Assembly: GCA_033439765.1 (NCBI GenBank)
Contig: JAULSN010000002.1
Span: 6,138,001 to 6,202,000 of the forward strand
Source: Lasiosphaeria ovina
Taxonomy: Eukaryota > Ascomycota > Sordariomycetes > Sordariales > Lasiosphaeriaceae
Length of the DNA: 64,000 nucleotides
Direction of reading: 5' to 3'
In this document: positions 12,496-22,734 of the stretch, piece by piece
Position numbering within the stretch: position 1 is the first letter of the stretch
How the letters are laid out: each line of letters starts with the position of its first letter
Notes under the pieces: model-generated
The model's database searches: none
Told to the model about the DNA's origin: nothing
What the model saw: the letters and a program-made list of their open reading frames with translations, nothing else
Position numbers and translations under genes: made by a program

Positions 12496-14271
12496 TCCCC
12501 GACCGTCGCTCTCGGGGAATGCCGTTTTTATAGGGCTGGTGTACTTTTATCTCGACGCGGCCTGGTGGCACGTCGCCCGCTTTCGCTTCTAGCCACTGGC
12601 GTTTACCGCCGTTTTCTTTCCTGCTCAACCGTTTTCTCATTTACCCTGTATTAGTATTATTACTATGATATGACCGCAGCCAGTCAAACTTTGATGGTTA
12701 TTGCAAAATATGATGTCAAGTCTGTTAATTTCCTTGTGACAACGCATGATCTGTGTCTTTGGGTTCCCTCTTAAACGAAGAGAGCGTTTTGGGGAACTGT
12801 AATCCCTCGATCGCTCCGTGGCAACGGCAAGCTTCGAGCATATCTGCGGAATGCTTTTGTCGGCACTTGATTGACGTCCCTGGTTACTAACCGCTCGGCG
12901 TTTCCCCTTGGCACCATGACATTCCAAAACTCGGACTACTGTCCACGTTGTAACGTTCGTGGAATACATCTGTGACGAGTGGCTGAAACCAAAGTTTCTC
13001 CGAGACACGCACGTGGGTGCCTACCTAGGTGTAGGTGCTGCAATTGGCCGTGCAAACGGTAGAGTGTTGGAGCTGGGAATAATGGGGGATAAACCTCGAG
13101 GGGGTTAAACCAGGAACCCGGTGATGGTATGTGGTATATACCTACCTACCTACCTAGGCACGTATTATTTCGTCTGCTCAAGGAGTGACTTCCACAGTTA
13201 GATCTGTCACCAAAGTGAAATGGCTTAGACCCATCACCACGCACACACCAAAACGAACACAGTTAAAATGCGGTAGATATCTACCTTCAGTTGATCTGCG
13301 TGTTTAAACGGGCTTAGGTCGAGTTCTTTTTGATGAGAGGCATTTATCTCAACTTGCACGTTATTTTGCTTATGAAGTCTCGAAAACGTTTCTAATACTA
13401 CAACATGATACATAATCTCAAGACTGGTGACCTACGACAAACACTTGATGACTATTATCTATAAGGTAAATGGTTTAATAAGTTTACCTGACTTTAGTCG
13501 AAATGGATTCCGCTAGAGGCACAACCGTTTTCTTTCCAGGATTGGAAACTAGCCGAGAAGGAACTCGCCTTGGTAGATCGGTAAAGTATGAGCCTGATAT
13601 AAGACATGGCTACTAGTATCCGTTATTTTCACGAGTAGTTCAATTCAGCAATAATTGCGGTTAATGTTCTTGAATTTCTGTGTTATGCACTTTCGTATTC
13701 AGGAGGACAATTTACCATTTCGATCTATGCCTTAAATCCCAAGACTTATTATTGATAAAGATATGTAGGTAGAAGGAGAAAAAGAGTAACCATATACCCA
13801 GATATCCAGCTTCCCTCCCCCCCAGGTACTCTAATCAAATAACATATTTCGGTGCCCAATATTTTGCTTCTCCTGCTTGGAATTTGGATTGTGAATTAAC
13901 AGCCTGCTTCTCGCGTGTTTGAGAAAATGATGTTTGCGTTCAGGGGCCTACTTTCTGGGAAGGAAAGAAATAGGAAAGAAGAGGGGCATTGAGATAATAA
14001 TAAATCGGCCCCTTCTTCTTTCTTTATCTGTAGCATATCTCTCATTATTATCGTTAAGAGTCAGAAAGCCAGAGATTCTTAAACCGAGGTTGTGAGACGG
14101 TTGCCCCCCCCCTGCAGGGTGGCGTCGACTCCGGGGTCTTGGCATCCGGGCTGACATCATTCTACCCCAGCGAAATTTCGCACTTGCTCATCATCAGGCG
14201 GGACACTCACTCCCAACACGGAGACACTAGGCACGCACGACGACAGATCAGGCATCTTACAAACCCCCACC
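12496..14271. other. Spacer between the trefoil gene and ISA2
   Basis: No supported gene. The first 150 bp is probably 3' UTR. Holds ACCTACC/CCTAGG tracts (13018-13033, 13139-13159) and an AT-rich patch (about 13370-13900) without terminal repeats that I could identify. Confidence 0.55.
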
Positions 14272-15192
14272 ATGCCGCAACTACGGTGCGCCAATGCGAC
14301 CGCAACGGCGAGTCTCTTCATACAGCTCAGCATGCGGCGCCGGGCCGCCGTGTCCTCCGGATCAGCCTCGCAAGGCCTCCCGGTCCTCGAGCTCCTCCTG
14401 CCCGCAGCACGAGCCGCGGCAGTTCGCGCCCACCACGCCACCGCACGACAGCAAGGCGCGCCGGCGCTTTCCACGCACCACCCGATCCCGACAACATGGA
14501 CGCCCGCAACGGAGCGTCGTCCGCTACCATGGCAGCAGGGAGAGCAGCAGCGGCGGCGGCTTGCGTGCCTGCGGCGGAGCTTCACCACCTCCGCGGCGCG
14601 GAGGGCCACGCACGCCATATTCAACCCGCAAGTGGACAGCGAAGGCAAGGAGATGGTGCTTGAGATCACGGCGCGCGCAGCCAAGGTATGCATGCAGTTT
14701 GCCTCCCTCCCTCCATCCTTGACCACACACAAACGAGGCGAGAGAGGGGCTGACAAATTACACCCGCCCACTTGCTCGACGCAGCGACTCTCGGAAATCA
14801 TGAGCAAGGACTCGAACCCGAACCTGGCGCTGAGGATTCAAGTAGAGAGCGGAGGCTGCCATGGCTTCCAGTACCTCATGAAGCTGGTGACGCTCCCGTC
14901 GTCTCTGCCCGCACACGCAAAGGACGCATCGCCGACGGGACATGAGAATGACCCCTCTACCTCGATCCAGGAAGACGATACCATATTTGTCTACAGCCCC
15001 CAGAACGACAATCCCGCATCCGCTGGCCTAACAGCCCCGAAGATCATTCTCGACACCCCGTCGCTTGAGTTGTTAAAAGGCAGCAAGGTCGACTTTACAA
15101 TGGAGTTGATTGGTTCCCAGTTTAAGATCGTCGACAATCCCCTGGCCACAAGTAGCTGTGGGTGTGGGACAAGCTTCGACATAGAGATATAA
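14272..15192 (+). CDS. ISA2: Mitochondrial iron-sulfur assembly protein Isa2 (A-type/HesB)
   Basis: Predicted 273-aa A-type Fe-S carrier that, with Isa1 and Iba57, helps make [4Fe-4S] clusters in mitochondria. Exons 14272-14685 and 14785-15192. The N-terminal ~110 residues are rich in Arg, Ala and Ser and lack acidic residues, as expected for a matrix-targeting presequence. The HesB domain runs from about residue 120 to the end; the three conserved cysteines are C163 (in SGGCHGF) and C263/C265 (in SSCGCGTSF). The 99-bp intron is a multiple of three and has no in-frame stop, so intron retention would only insert 33 residues between LEITARAAK and RLSEIMSK; the spliced form matches the family. 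Convergent with RPL7. Confidence 0.9.
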   Translation: MPQLRCANATATASLFIQLSMRRRAAVSSGSASQGLPVLELLLPAARAAAVRAHHATARQQGAPALSTHHPIPTTWTPATERRPLPWQQGEQQRRRLACLRRSFTTSAARRATHAIFNPQVDSEGKEMVLEITARAAKVCMQFASLPPSLTTHKRGERGADKLHPPTCSTQRLSEIMSKDSNPNLALRIQVESGGCHGFQYLMKLVTLPSSLPAHAKDASPTGHENDPSTSIQEDDTIFVYSPQNDNPASAGLTAPKIILDTPSLELLKGSKVDFTMELIGSQFKIVDNPLATSSCGCGTSFDIEI

Positions 15193-15525
15193 CGGGCAGC
15201 GAGATTCTTGGAACAGACCTGCACTTGTTCATAACTAGGTAGTTAGATATTTTGATGCTGGCATGTCATGACACAATACACTTCAATTTACGGGTCACGT
15301 CCTGGACAATACAGAGAAACGGGTCATAGCATTGGTTGATTACAGGAGCGGCTTAGATCACGAAAGTCTAAAGGGTGAATCGGATGTGGTGCAAAAACGA
15401 CATCGTTGTAATTCATTCCCCGAGCGAACCAGGCTCATCATTAACGCCGAGCATTCATGCTGCTGCCGTGACCGAGACCAAAACCGAAAACGCTGCAAGA
15501 CCAATCTCCCTCCCAAATACCCATT
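15193..15525. other. Convergent 3' region of ISA2 and RPL7
   Basis: A 333-bp spacer between the two stop codons; presumably the 3' UTRs of both genes. No other feature seen. Confidence 0.7.
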
Positions 15526-17028
15526 TTAGTTCATCTGTCTGATGAGAGCATTGATGTGCTCCTCCCGGTTGCCGAGATCACCACCCTCGATGAAGTGCTT
15601 GAACTTGCGCGGGCGGAAGCCACCAGTGGGGTTGCTCAGCTTGAAGGGCCAAAGGAAGTTGGCAGCCTGCTTGAAGTTGGGGCCAACAGTGTAGATCTCG
15701 TGAATGAGATCCTCCATGCAGATGATACCAAACTTGCCGAGGTTCTCCTCAATGATGGAGTTGTCGGTAAGCGCAATACGCTGCTTGTTGACCTTTCCAT
15801 ATCCGCGCTTGTAGACGAGCTCCTTGACGCTCTTGAGGTTGGGGTAACCGTAAGCGACCCACGGCTCGACAACCTTGATCATCTCGGCGGTAGCCTTGGT
15901 GATACGGACGAAGACACCGTTGTTGATCTGGAGCAGACGGAGAAGCTGCAGAATCTTGCGGGGCTTGGGGGCAATCTTGTTGATACTATTGCACTTGTTA
16001 GGAATGAACCTTGTTGGGGATCTGGGTGGTAACATACCCCTTAATACGGATCAGGAAGATGAGCTTGTCCTCAGCCGGGACATAGACGGAGCCATCCTGC
16101 TTGGCGACGCGAGCTAGACGGATCTTCTCGCGCTCACCCTCACGGTACTCCTTGACGTACTTCTCGGCACGTTTGAAGATGACGCCACGGTTCTCCTTGG
16201 CGGCCTTTAAACAACTGTCAGTAAAGTCCTTGAAATATGAACCCCGAAACACTGAACATTATTGTCGTTGTTCGATCAGACCCGAAAGATGGTTAATTAA
16301 GCAACAGCATCGACCTCAGTCTAGTTGCTGAAAAATGTTTTGCATCACATCGACCCCCGGAAAACTAAACACTGGGAAATCCGTACCTTCTTCTTGGCAT
16401 CGAGCTCAGCTGTGCGCTCAGCGCGGGCCTTCTCCTGAGACTTGCGCTTCTTCAGGAGAGTCTCGGGGACGAGAACATCGTTGTGGGTCGGGACGGAACT
16501 AATTATATGAGATCAGTACGTGGTCCAGCATACCGCAGTATGTGGTAGAGCGCCGGTGGAGAATTGCTGCTCAAGTGCGACATTCTCTCATGGCTAACTC
16601 GATGTTTACCAGTGAGAAGCTTGCATTAGACCAATGGCCAAGCAGCAGCATACTCTCATCTGACAACAACTTGAACAAAACGCCCAAGACAATGTGCACA
16701 CGATGGCGAATCGAGAACCTAAAACTTCAGCACAGATATGCCAAATTTCAGAGATCACGGCCACCGTGGCAATGTATTTAAGGGAGAAGGGAGACCCTTC
16801 ATCCCCAACACCCCAGGAGACATCTCTCAATCTGCAGGCAATAAGCCTAGAGGAAGGAGGGAGAATCATGGGAGGGATCGAGCTGGAGCATGTCCGTTTC
16901 GAAAGAAGGCGGGCGATGCATCCAGTGAGAGGACCACGACAATCTGCAGAATTCCGTCGAGCGACACACCATTATACCGGTCGCGGGTCTGTGAAGGGAA
17001 AGTGGGAGGCATACGTGGTTGCTGACAT
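15526..17028 (-). CDS. RPL7: 60S ribosomal protein L7 (uL30)
   Basis: Predicted 250-aa large-subunit ribosomal protein. Minus-strand exons in order: 17028-17015, 16498-16387, 16204-16038, 15985-15526. The first exon has only 14 bases (MSAT plus part of the next codon) and is separated by a 516-bp intron, a usual layout for fungal ribosomal protein genes. The N-terminus is lysine-rich ([20 protein letters not shown]), then [41 protein letters not shown] and the uL30 core with [20 protein letters not shown]; it ends ALIRQMN. Intron 2 hosts a C/D-box snoRNA. The gene is head-to-head with RPS14, 320 bp apart. Confidence 0.97.
16272..16353 (-). ncRNA. C/D-box snoRNA in RPL7 intron 2, snR39b/snR39-like LSU rRNA guide
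   Basis: On the RPL7 strand: terminal stem TCGA (16353-16350), box C GTGATGC (16348-16342), box D' CTGA (16319-16316), box D CTGA (16279-16276), closing stem TCGA (16275-16272). The 14 nt directly before box D (16293-16280) are a perfect antisense match to the invariant large-subunit rRNA segment ACCCGAAAGATGGT. By the D+5 rule the target is the G of ACCCG, which corresponds to yeast 25S Gm805 (guide snR39b), two bases from Am807 (snR39/snR59). In yeast snR39 and snR59 are encoded in RPL7 introns, so the host gene agrees. The sequence before D' pairs with LSU TCTAGTAGCTG with one mismatch, a weaker second target. Box C differs from consensus only at the last base. Confidence 0.85.
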
Positions 17029-17348
17029 TTTGGCGGTTGGCGTCTCGGCGATGTTGAAGATCGGAGTCGGTGTGGTTATTCTAGAGTAAGAGGAAATTTC
17101 TCTCGTGGGCATTAAAAGGGAAAGAAAAGGCAAATGAAAATTCTCGGGTAGGTGGGGCAGGGGTACAATGGTACTTAGGGCTTGGGTCTAGAGCACCGCG
17201 ACGCGAGCCCCACCTTTTGCAGCTGCTCACCGCCATGGCATAGGGCAATACTTTTGCACCGCACGAGCTGGCACCCTCGCAAAATTTACGTGAGATACGG
17301 AGATCTTTCAACGAACAACATCCGCTAGGTCACCGGATAACCGCCAAC
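17029..17348. promoter_or_regulatory. Shared divergent promoter of RPL7 and RPS14
   Basis: Only 320 bp separates the two start codons of oppositely oriented ribosomal protein genes, so both promoters and 5' leaders must lie here. It contains a GC-rich core (about 17150-17250) with CCCCACC and CACCTTTTGC elements flanked by AT-rich sides. Specific factor sites are not assigned. Confidence 0.7.
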
Positions 17349-18045
<697 letters not shown>

Positions 18046-19111
18046 TACTGTGGCGAGTTATGGGTTATGCGTTGGGATAGGGTTGGTTCACATCTGGTTT
18101 CCACTGTTGCGTTGACAATTACGAGGAGAACGGCGTGGTAATGCCTGGTCTCCACTTACTTCGACTTGTCACATGTTGCTTATGGCACATCTGTAGCAGA
18201 TGAATAAAGAATCACAAGCCGGTGCTATCAACGTGGCCCGAACCAAAAAAACACCGATCCGTTGTCTTCTCGTGAAATTGTGACAATCAGGCCCAGTTGT
18301 ATATTAGGCTTCCTGATGAAACTGACTTCGTCGTCCTAAATATAATTCTCCTATCCTCTCATTTTCACCGATACCAGCCCTTGAACACAGCTCGAGATTG
18401 TCGCCTTGGTTGCAATTGACCAAAAAACGATGCCGATAACTCAGAATTCAAGGAACAACGGACAATTCGCCCCTATATGCCATGGTCAATGGTTTTCCGT
18501 GTATTAATGGCCTTGAGAAGACGCTTAAAATTTGCCTGGTCATCGGACCAGTGAAATATTCCAGTCGAATTACCAAAGATAAGCTTGGCTATTGCACGGG
18601 AATGAGTATGCCTCGACGGGACGTCAGCCACCAATGTTTGCACAGCATGATGCCGTGTTTTGCGTTTGCTTTGCTATTTTATCTCCCTACGGACTGTAGC
18701 CCGCAGCATTCGAATCATACTATGTAAAACATATAGCCTTCGTCTATCGCCATATGGCATAATATCATGAGAATGAAGAAAAATTAGGATGTCAAGTTTA
18801 CATGTATCAAGTTGTGGTTTCTGTTTCTCTGGGCTCGACTCCAAAAGCCCCGGCTTCCCAGAAAAGACTCGGGCTGGTAAATGACTACCCCGTAGGCGAC
18901 TTTCATTTGTGTATGTGATCTGACCGGAACGCGATATGTGCTCCCGCGGCTGGTCTCTAATACAGCCGCCAGAAAACACGAGAAGTGAACACCAAGAGCA
19001 GACCATGCTTGCCCGGAAAAGCACCTGTCATTCTCGATGCTATCTCTTTGTAAACATGCCAAGCCCAATGCAAGAGCAACGAAATCACACATCTCCCATT
19101 ATTGCATGAGC
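18046..19111. other. Convergent spacer between RPS14 and eIF3c
   Basis: About 1.07 kb including both 3' UTRs. AT-rich; no reading frame or RNA gene that I could support. Confidence 0.6.
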
Positions 19112-21805
19112 TTAACCGCGTACAGCCGCACCCAAGGCGCCACCCGTGAACTGTGTACCACCAGCCTGTCGTTGGGCGTTTCCGCCGGTTCTCGAACCAC
19201 CTCTGCCACCACGCTGGCCACCGCCACGGTTCCCACCCCTTCCATCTTTCCGGTTAAAAGCATTGGCCGACCCTTGTGTCCTTTGTTCAAGTGTGCGTTC
19301 ATTGGTCTCAATCAACGCACTAGCCTTGTCTGAGAGAGTCAGAGCCAAACTCTGGAGCCGGCTCAGCTCCACGCCCTTGCGAAAGATGACAGTCTCTGTA
19401 ACCTGGTCAAGGGCAGCGGCGAGTTCCTCGTGGCTAATCATTTTGCTGACCACCGCCGACACCTTGCGCGAGTCTAGCTGGAACATGGTGCTCAAAGACT
19501 CAATAGAGAGAGTATCGTAAAAGGGAGCATAGGTAAACAGATAGGTACGGAGGCCCTCCTCCTGGATCTGCTTAGCAAGCATCGTCTTGATATCCTCAGT
19601 GTTCGGCATGAGATCCCAAATCTTGATGCTGTGGACAAACAGTGTAGCCTTCTTCCATTCGCCCGCAGCGAGTGCCTTTGAAGCTTGCATGACATGGTCT
19701 CGGGTATTCTCGGGAGGGCCGGTGAAGATCTGCCTCTCGTGGTACTCGAGCATGCGTCTATATGTCTTGCTTATCACACGCTTCTTGACATCAGGGGATG
19801 AGCCAGTTTGTGCCAAGAGGGGAATCTCGAGAAGCATGCTGCACGTCAGATAGACGCATTCCAGCAATTCCAGGTTGATGTGCATGTGGAACGGTAGCTG
19901 CCGTTGCTTCTCGAGACGCTCTTGCTCCGGGCTGACCTGGTTGAATCGCTGGATCATGACACCCTGGGCCAAAAGTTCCTTTTGGCGTCCACTGCCGCAA
20001 ATTTCCTGAAGAGTGTTTTGCGCGTCGTAAACCAGGCCTTTCCGGAAGGCGCAAAGACCAACCTGGACGAGGGTGCGGTTGTAAAGAATTTGACTCGTGA
20101 TGTCAAACTGGGCAATGCTCTCTTGCAAATGCGACGTGAGCATCATATCGCGAGCCCTATAGTATTGATCATGCAGCGCCAGGAAGTAGATTTGGCAGAG
20201 CATGGCCCGGGCACGGATGATGCCATCGCTGTTCGCAAAGAGATAGTTGCAGAGAACATTGATGAGGTGCCCTGCATCGACGGACTCGGTCCGAGGGGTG
20301 ATCGTCGAGTCCACATCACTCGGTACCTCCTTCCAGCAGTTCTCCTCTAGAATCTTCACAACTTGGGCAGGCTACAGGAATCAGTACAGGCCAGACATGG
20401 TGAGAATTACGGCAACGTACCTTGAAGTAGACGTGATCCAAGCGCCGCTGAATGATGCGGTTCAGGCTCTCTTGGGGGACCTCCAGGGAGGCGTCTTTGC
20501 GAAGCATCTCGTAGTACAGAAGTCCCTTGAAGATGATGTTGTAAAGCGAACCCTCGTCCGTCAGCCTCTCGATATACTCGGAGGTGTGGGGATCGATGCT
20601 CTGCAATGAGCGGGTAAGCTCATCATCCAGGCGTTCGATAAACGAGACGATACTGCCGGGGATTCTGATGTACTTTTGCCCCTGTTCGAGAACTGGAGGC
20701 TTGTCATCGTCATCCCACTCATCTGCACCCTCAATAATGATATGGTCCTTCTCGGTCTCGAGGATGCGAAGAAGAAGGAAGAGCTCCCTCTCGGCGGCCT
20801 TCCAGTGCTCCAACGGCATCGACGCCGCTCCTCCCGAGCCAAGGTCAAATCGGGCCGAAATCAAGGTCATGAGCACCCGTATCTTCTGGTACGGGGTTAC
20901 CGCAACCTCGCCAAGCTTCTCCATAATCTTGATCTGCTCCAGACGGTCGGTGTTCTTCTTTCCTCGCGACTCCACGATGGTCCGAAGGTGCTTGAAGATG
21001 CTCTCGGGCGTGAAGAGCAGGGCGCGGCCGCCTTTGCCAACTGTTGCGAAGCCTCCATCGTCCTCTTCAGCCTCGTCGGCGGCAATCATATCCTGGAATC
21101 GAACCTTGGTCGCCTTGGGTGCTGGCACTTCCTCCTCATCCGACTCCATGAAGTCATCGCTGTCCTTTCTGAACGCGTCGATTTGCTCTTGGTAGTCCTT
21201 GTTGTTCTTCTTGATGCGCTGCTTGACCGCGTTCAGGCCACGGGCATTTGTGGCGTTCATCTTCTTCGGCGTGACCTTTTGCTTGGCCAGGGTCTCGTTC
21301 ATGAAGTCCTCAAGCTCGGCGATACACTTGATGTATATCTTGGGCGCCTTGCCGCCATCCTGAAGTTTCGTAACCTGGCGGTTCAGCTTATCGAATTCTG
21401 GGCGCTTGTTAGCGGGGGTTCAACATAATCACAATCATCGCACAAACCATTGGAGATGGAGCCCCAGTCGTTGATTTTCTGCCCATTTTGAATGCCAGTG
21501 ATAGTAGCTTCGAGTTCGTCGAACCGCTTGTCCTTAGCACTCTTGACCTTGGCCGTGATTTCGCTATCGCTCTCCTCGCTTTCGGAAGAATCCTGGTCGA
21601 CTAAGAAACGAGATAAACCCTTCTTCTTCTGGTCGGCATCTGAGTCGCTCTCTTCTGCGGCCTCGACTTCCTCTTCGGCAGCATCGGAACTCTCCTCTTG
21701 CTCGATCTTCTCGTTCTCCTCAGCCTCGGATCCCGAGTACAGGTCCTCCTCGTCGGAGCTGCTCTCGCTGGAGCTGTCGTCGCCGCCGCGGAAGAATCGA
21801 GACAT
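19112..21805 (-). CDS. NIP1: Eukaryotic translation initiation factor 3 subunit C
   Basis: Predicted 864-aa core subunit of eIF3, which binds the 40S subunit and contacts eIF1 and eIF5 in start-codon selection. Minus-strand exons: 21805-21448, 21397-20421, 20371-19112. The N-terminus is strongly acidic and serine-rich (residues about 8-85), as in Nip1/eIF3c, followed by the coiled region and a conserved helical body ([19 protein letters not shown]). The PCI domain occupies roughly residues 600-770 ([40 protein letters not shown]). The C-terminus is an RGG-rich tail (about 820-864), typical of fungal orthologs. The start was chosen at [15 protein letters not shown], the usual N-terminus; upstream in-frame codons lack an ATG. 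Head-to-head with PRP8. Confidence 0.95.
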
Positions 21806-22734
21806 GTTTGCTATCAGCCGGGGCTGCTCAATGTGCGGAGCCGAGTGGTGCTGATGGAAGAGATTGGTGGTCAAAATTCGTGATTGGAGCGATGCACGGC
21901 AAAATCTGGCTGGAGGGGTCGATAATTATTTCAGGTGCATGGGGTTTTTCTGGTGGGGGCGATTAGGTTGGGGCTCAGCGAATGAGTCTTCAGTGCTTTG
22001 ACTCCACCAAGTCACAATTGCGGGCTGGGGCTGGAGCTTTTTCTCCGTGCCGACATACCTATCCGTATAAACCCTGGATAAGGAGAAGCTCGAGAGCCTG
22101 CATGTACGAGGACGTTCTAATACTCGAATGCGTACCAAGATATCATGTGTTATTAGAGTACAAATTACATGAAAGACGAGCAACCCTATCTAGGTTACTT
22201 TCATTGTCATTGATTGTTTGCAGCCAAGAAATGGAGGTCAGGTGCTTTTACACGTGCATCTATCCATGTTTCTGCTCGAATCTGGTGTTAGCTTGGCCCC
22301 ACCTTTCCTTTTCCGTCCTGGCTGCGGCACCATCAACCGCTTTAGAAATCTGTCTAACGGGGCAGTTGAAAAAAGAGGTTATGCAGTTAAACTGCTGAGC
22401 CGATTTACACGCTAGAGCGCTAGTCCCAAGTCTCACGCGCCGTCCGTCGTCGCGAAGAGGTTCGAGATTTTTTAAATCCAGGCGCAGGCCAGTCGTGGCT
22501 TCATCAACCCGCACCCACGACCTCGCTCATCGCTGTGGATCGCTGCGAGCCCGGCTTCATCAGCGTATTGGCCGCAACTTCATTCCTCCTATAAAGTCAT
22601 TTCATTCGTTGTTCAGGCGAAATAACCTCCCGACTTGAGTGCAACAACGCGCCACCTTCGACAACAGGCGATCGCTTCCTAGTGCTGAAGCTCCTTCCCC
22701 CCGCGCCTGCACTTCGTCTGTCACCGGCATCGCG
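21806..22734. promoter_or_regulatory. Divergent promoter region of eIF3c and PRP8
   Basis: A 929-bp spacer between two essential, oppositely transcribed genes; it must contain both promoters. AT-rich middle (about 22120-22230) with GC-rich flanks. No specific factor sites assigned. Confidence 0.55.

Noticed and set aside
13370..13900. AT-rich patch as a RIP-mutated transposon
   Set aside because: No terminal repeats, no remnant protein similarity, and no clear TpA excess by eye; could not be supported.
15556..16032. A 158-codon plus-strand acidic leucine-rich frame
   Set aside because: Exact antisense of RPL7 exon 4, explained by that gene.
16728..16805. A second possible C/D snoRNA in RPL7 intron 1 on the minus strand
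   Set aside because: Box C-like GGATGAA is weak, there is no closing stem, and neither candidate guide matches an rRNA segment I recognise.
18270..18335. TGATGA followed closely by CTGA downstream of RPS14
   Set aside because: Boxes are too close together for a C/D snoRNA and no terminal stem or rRNA-complementary guide is visible.
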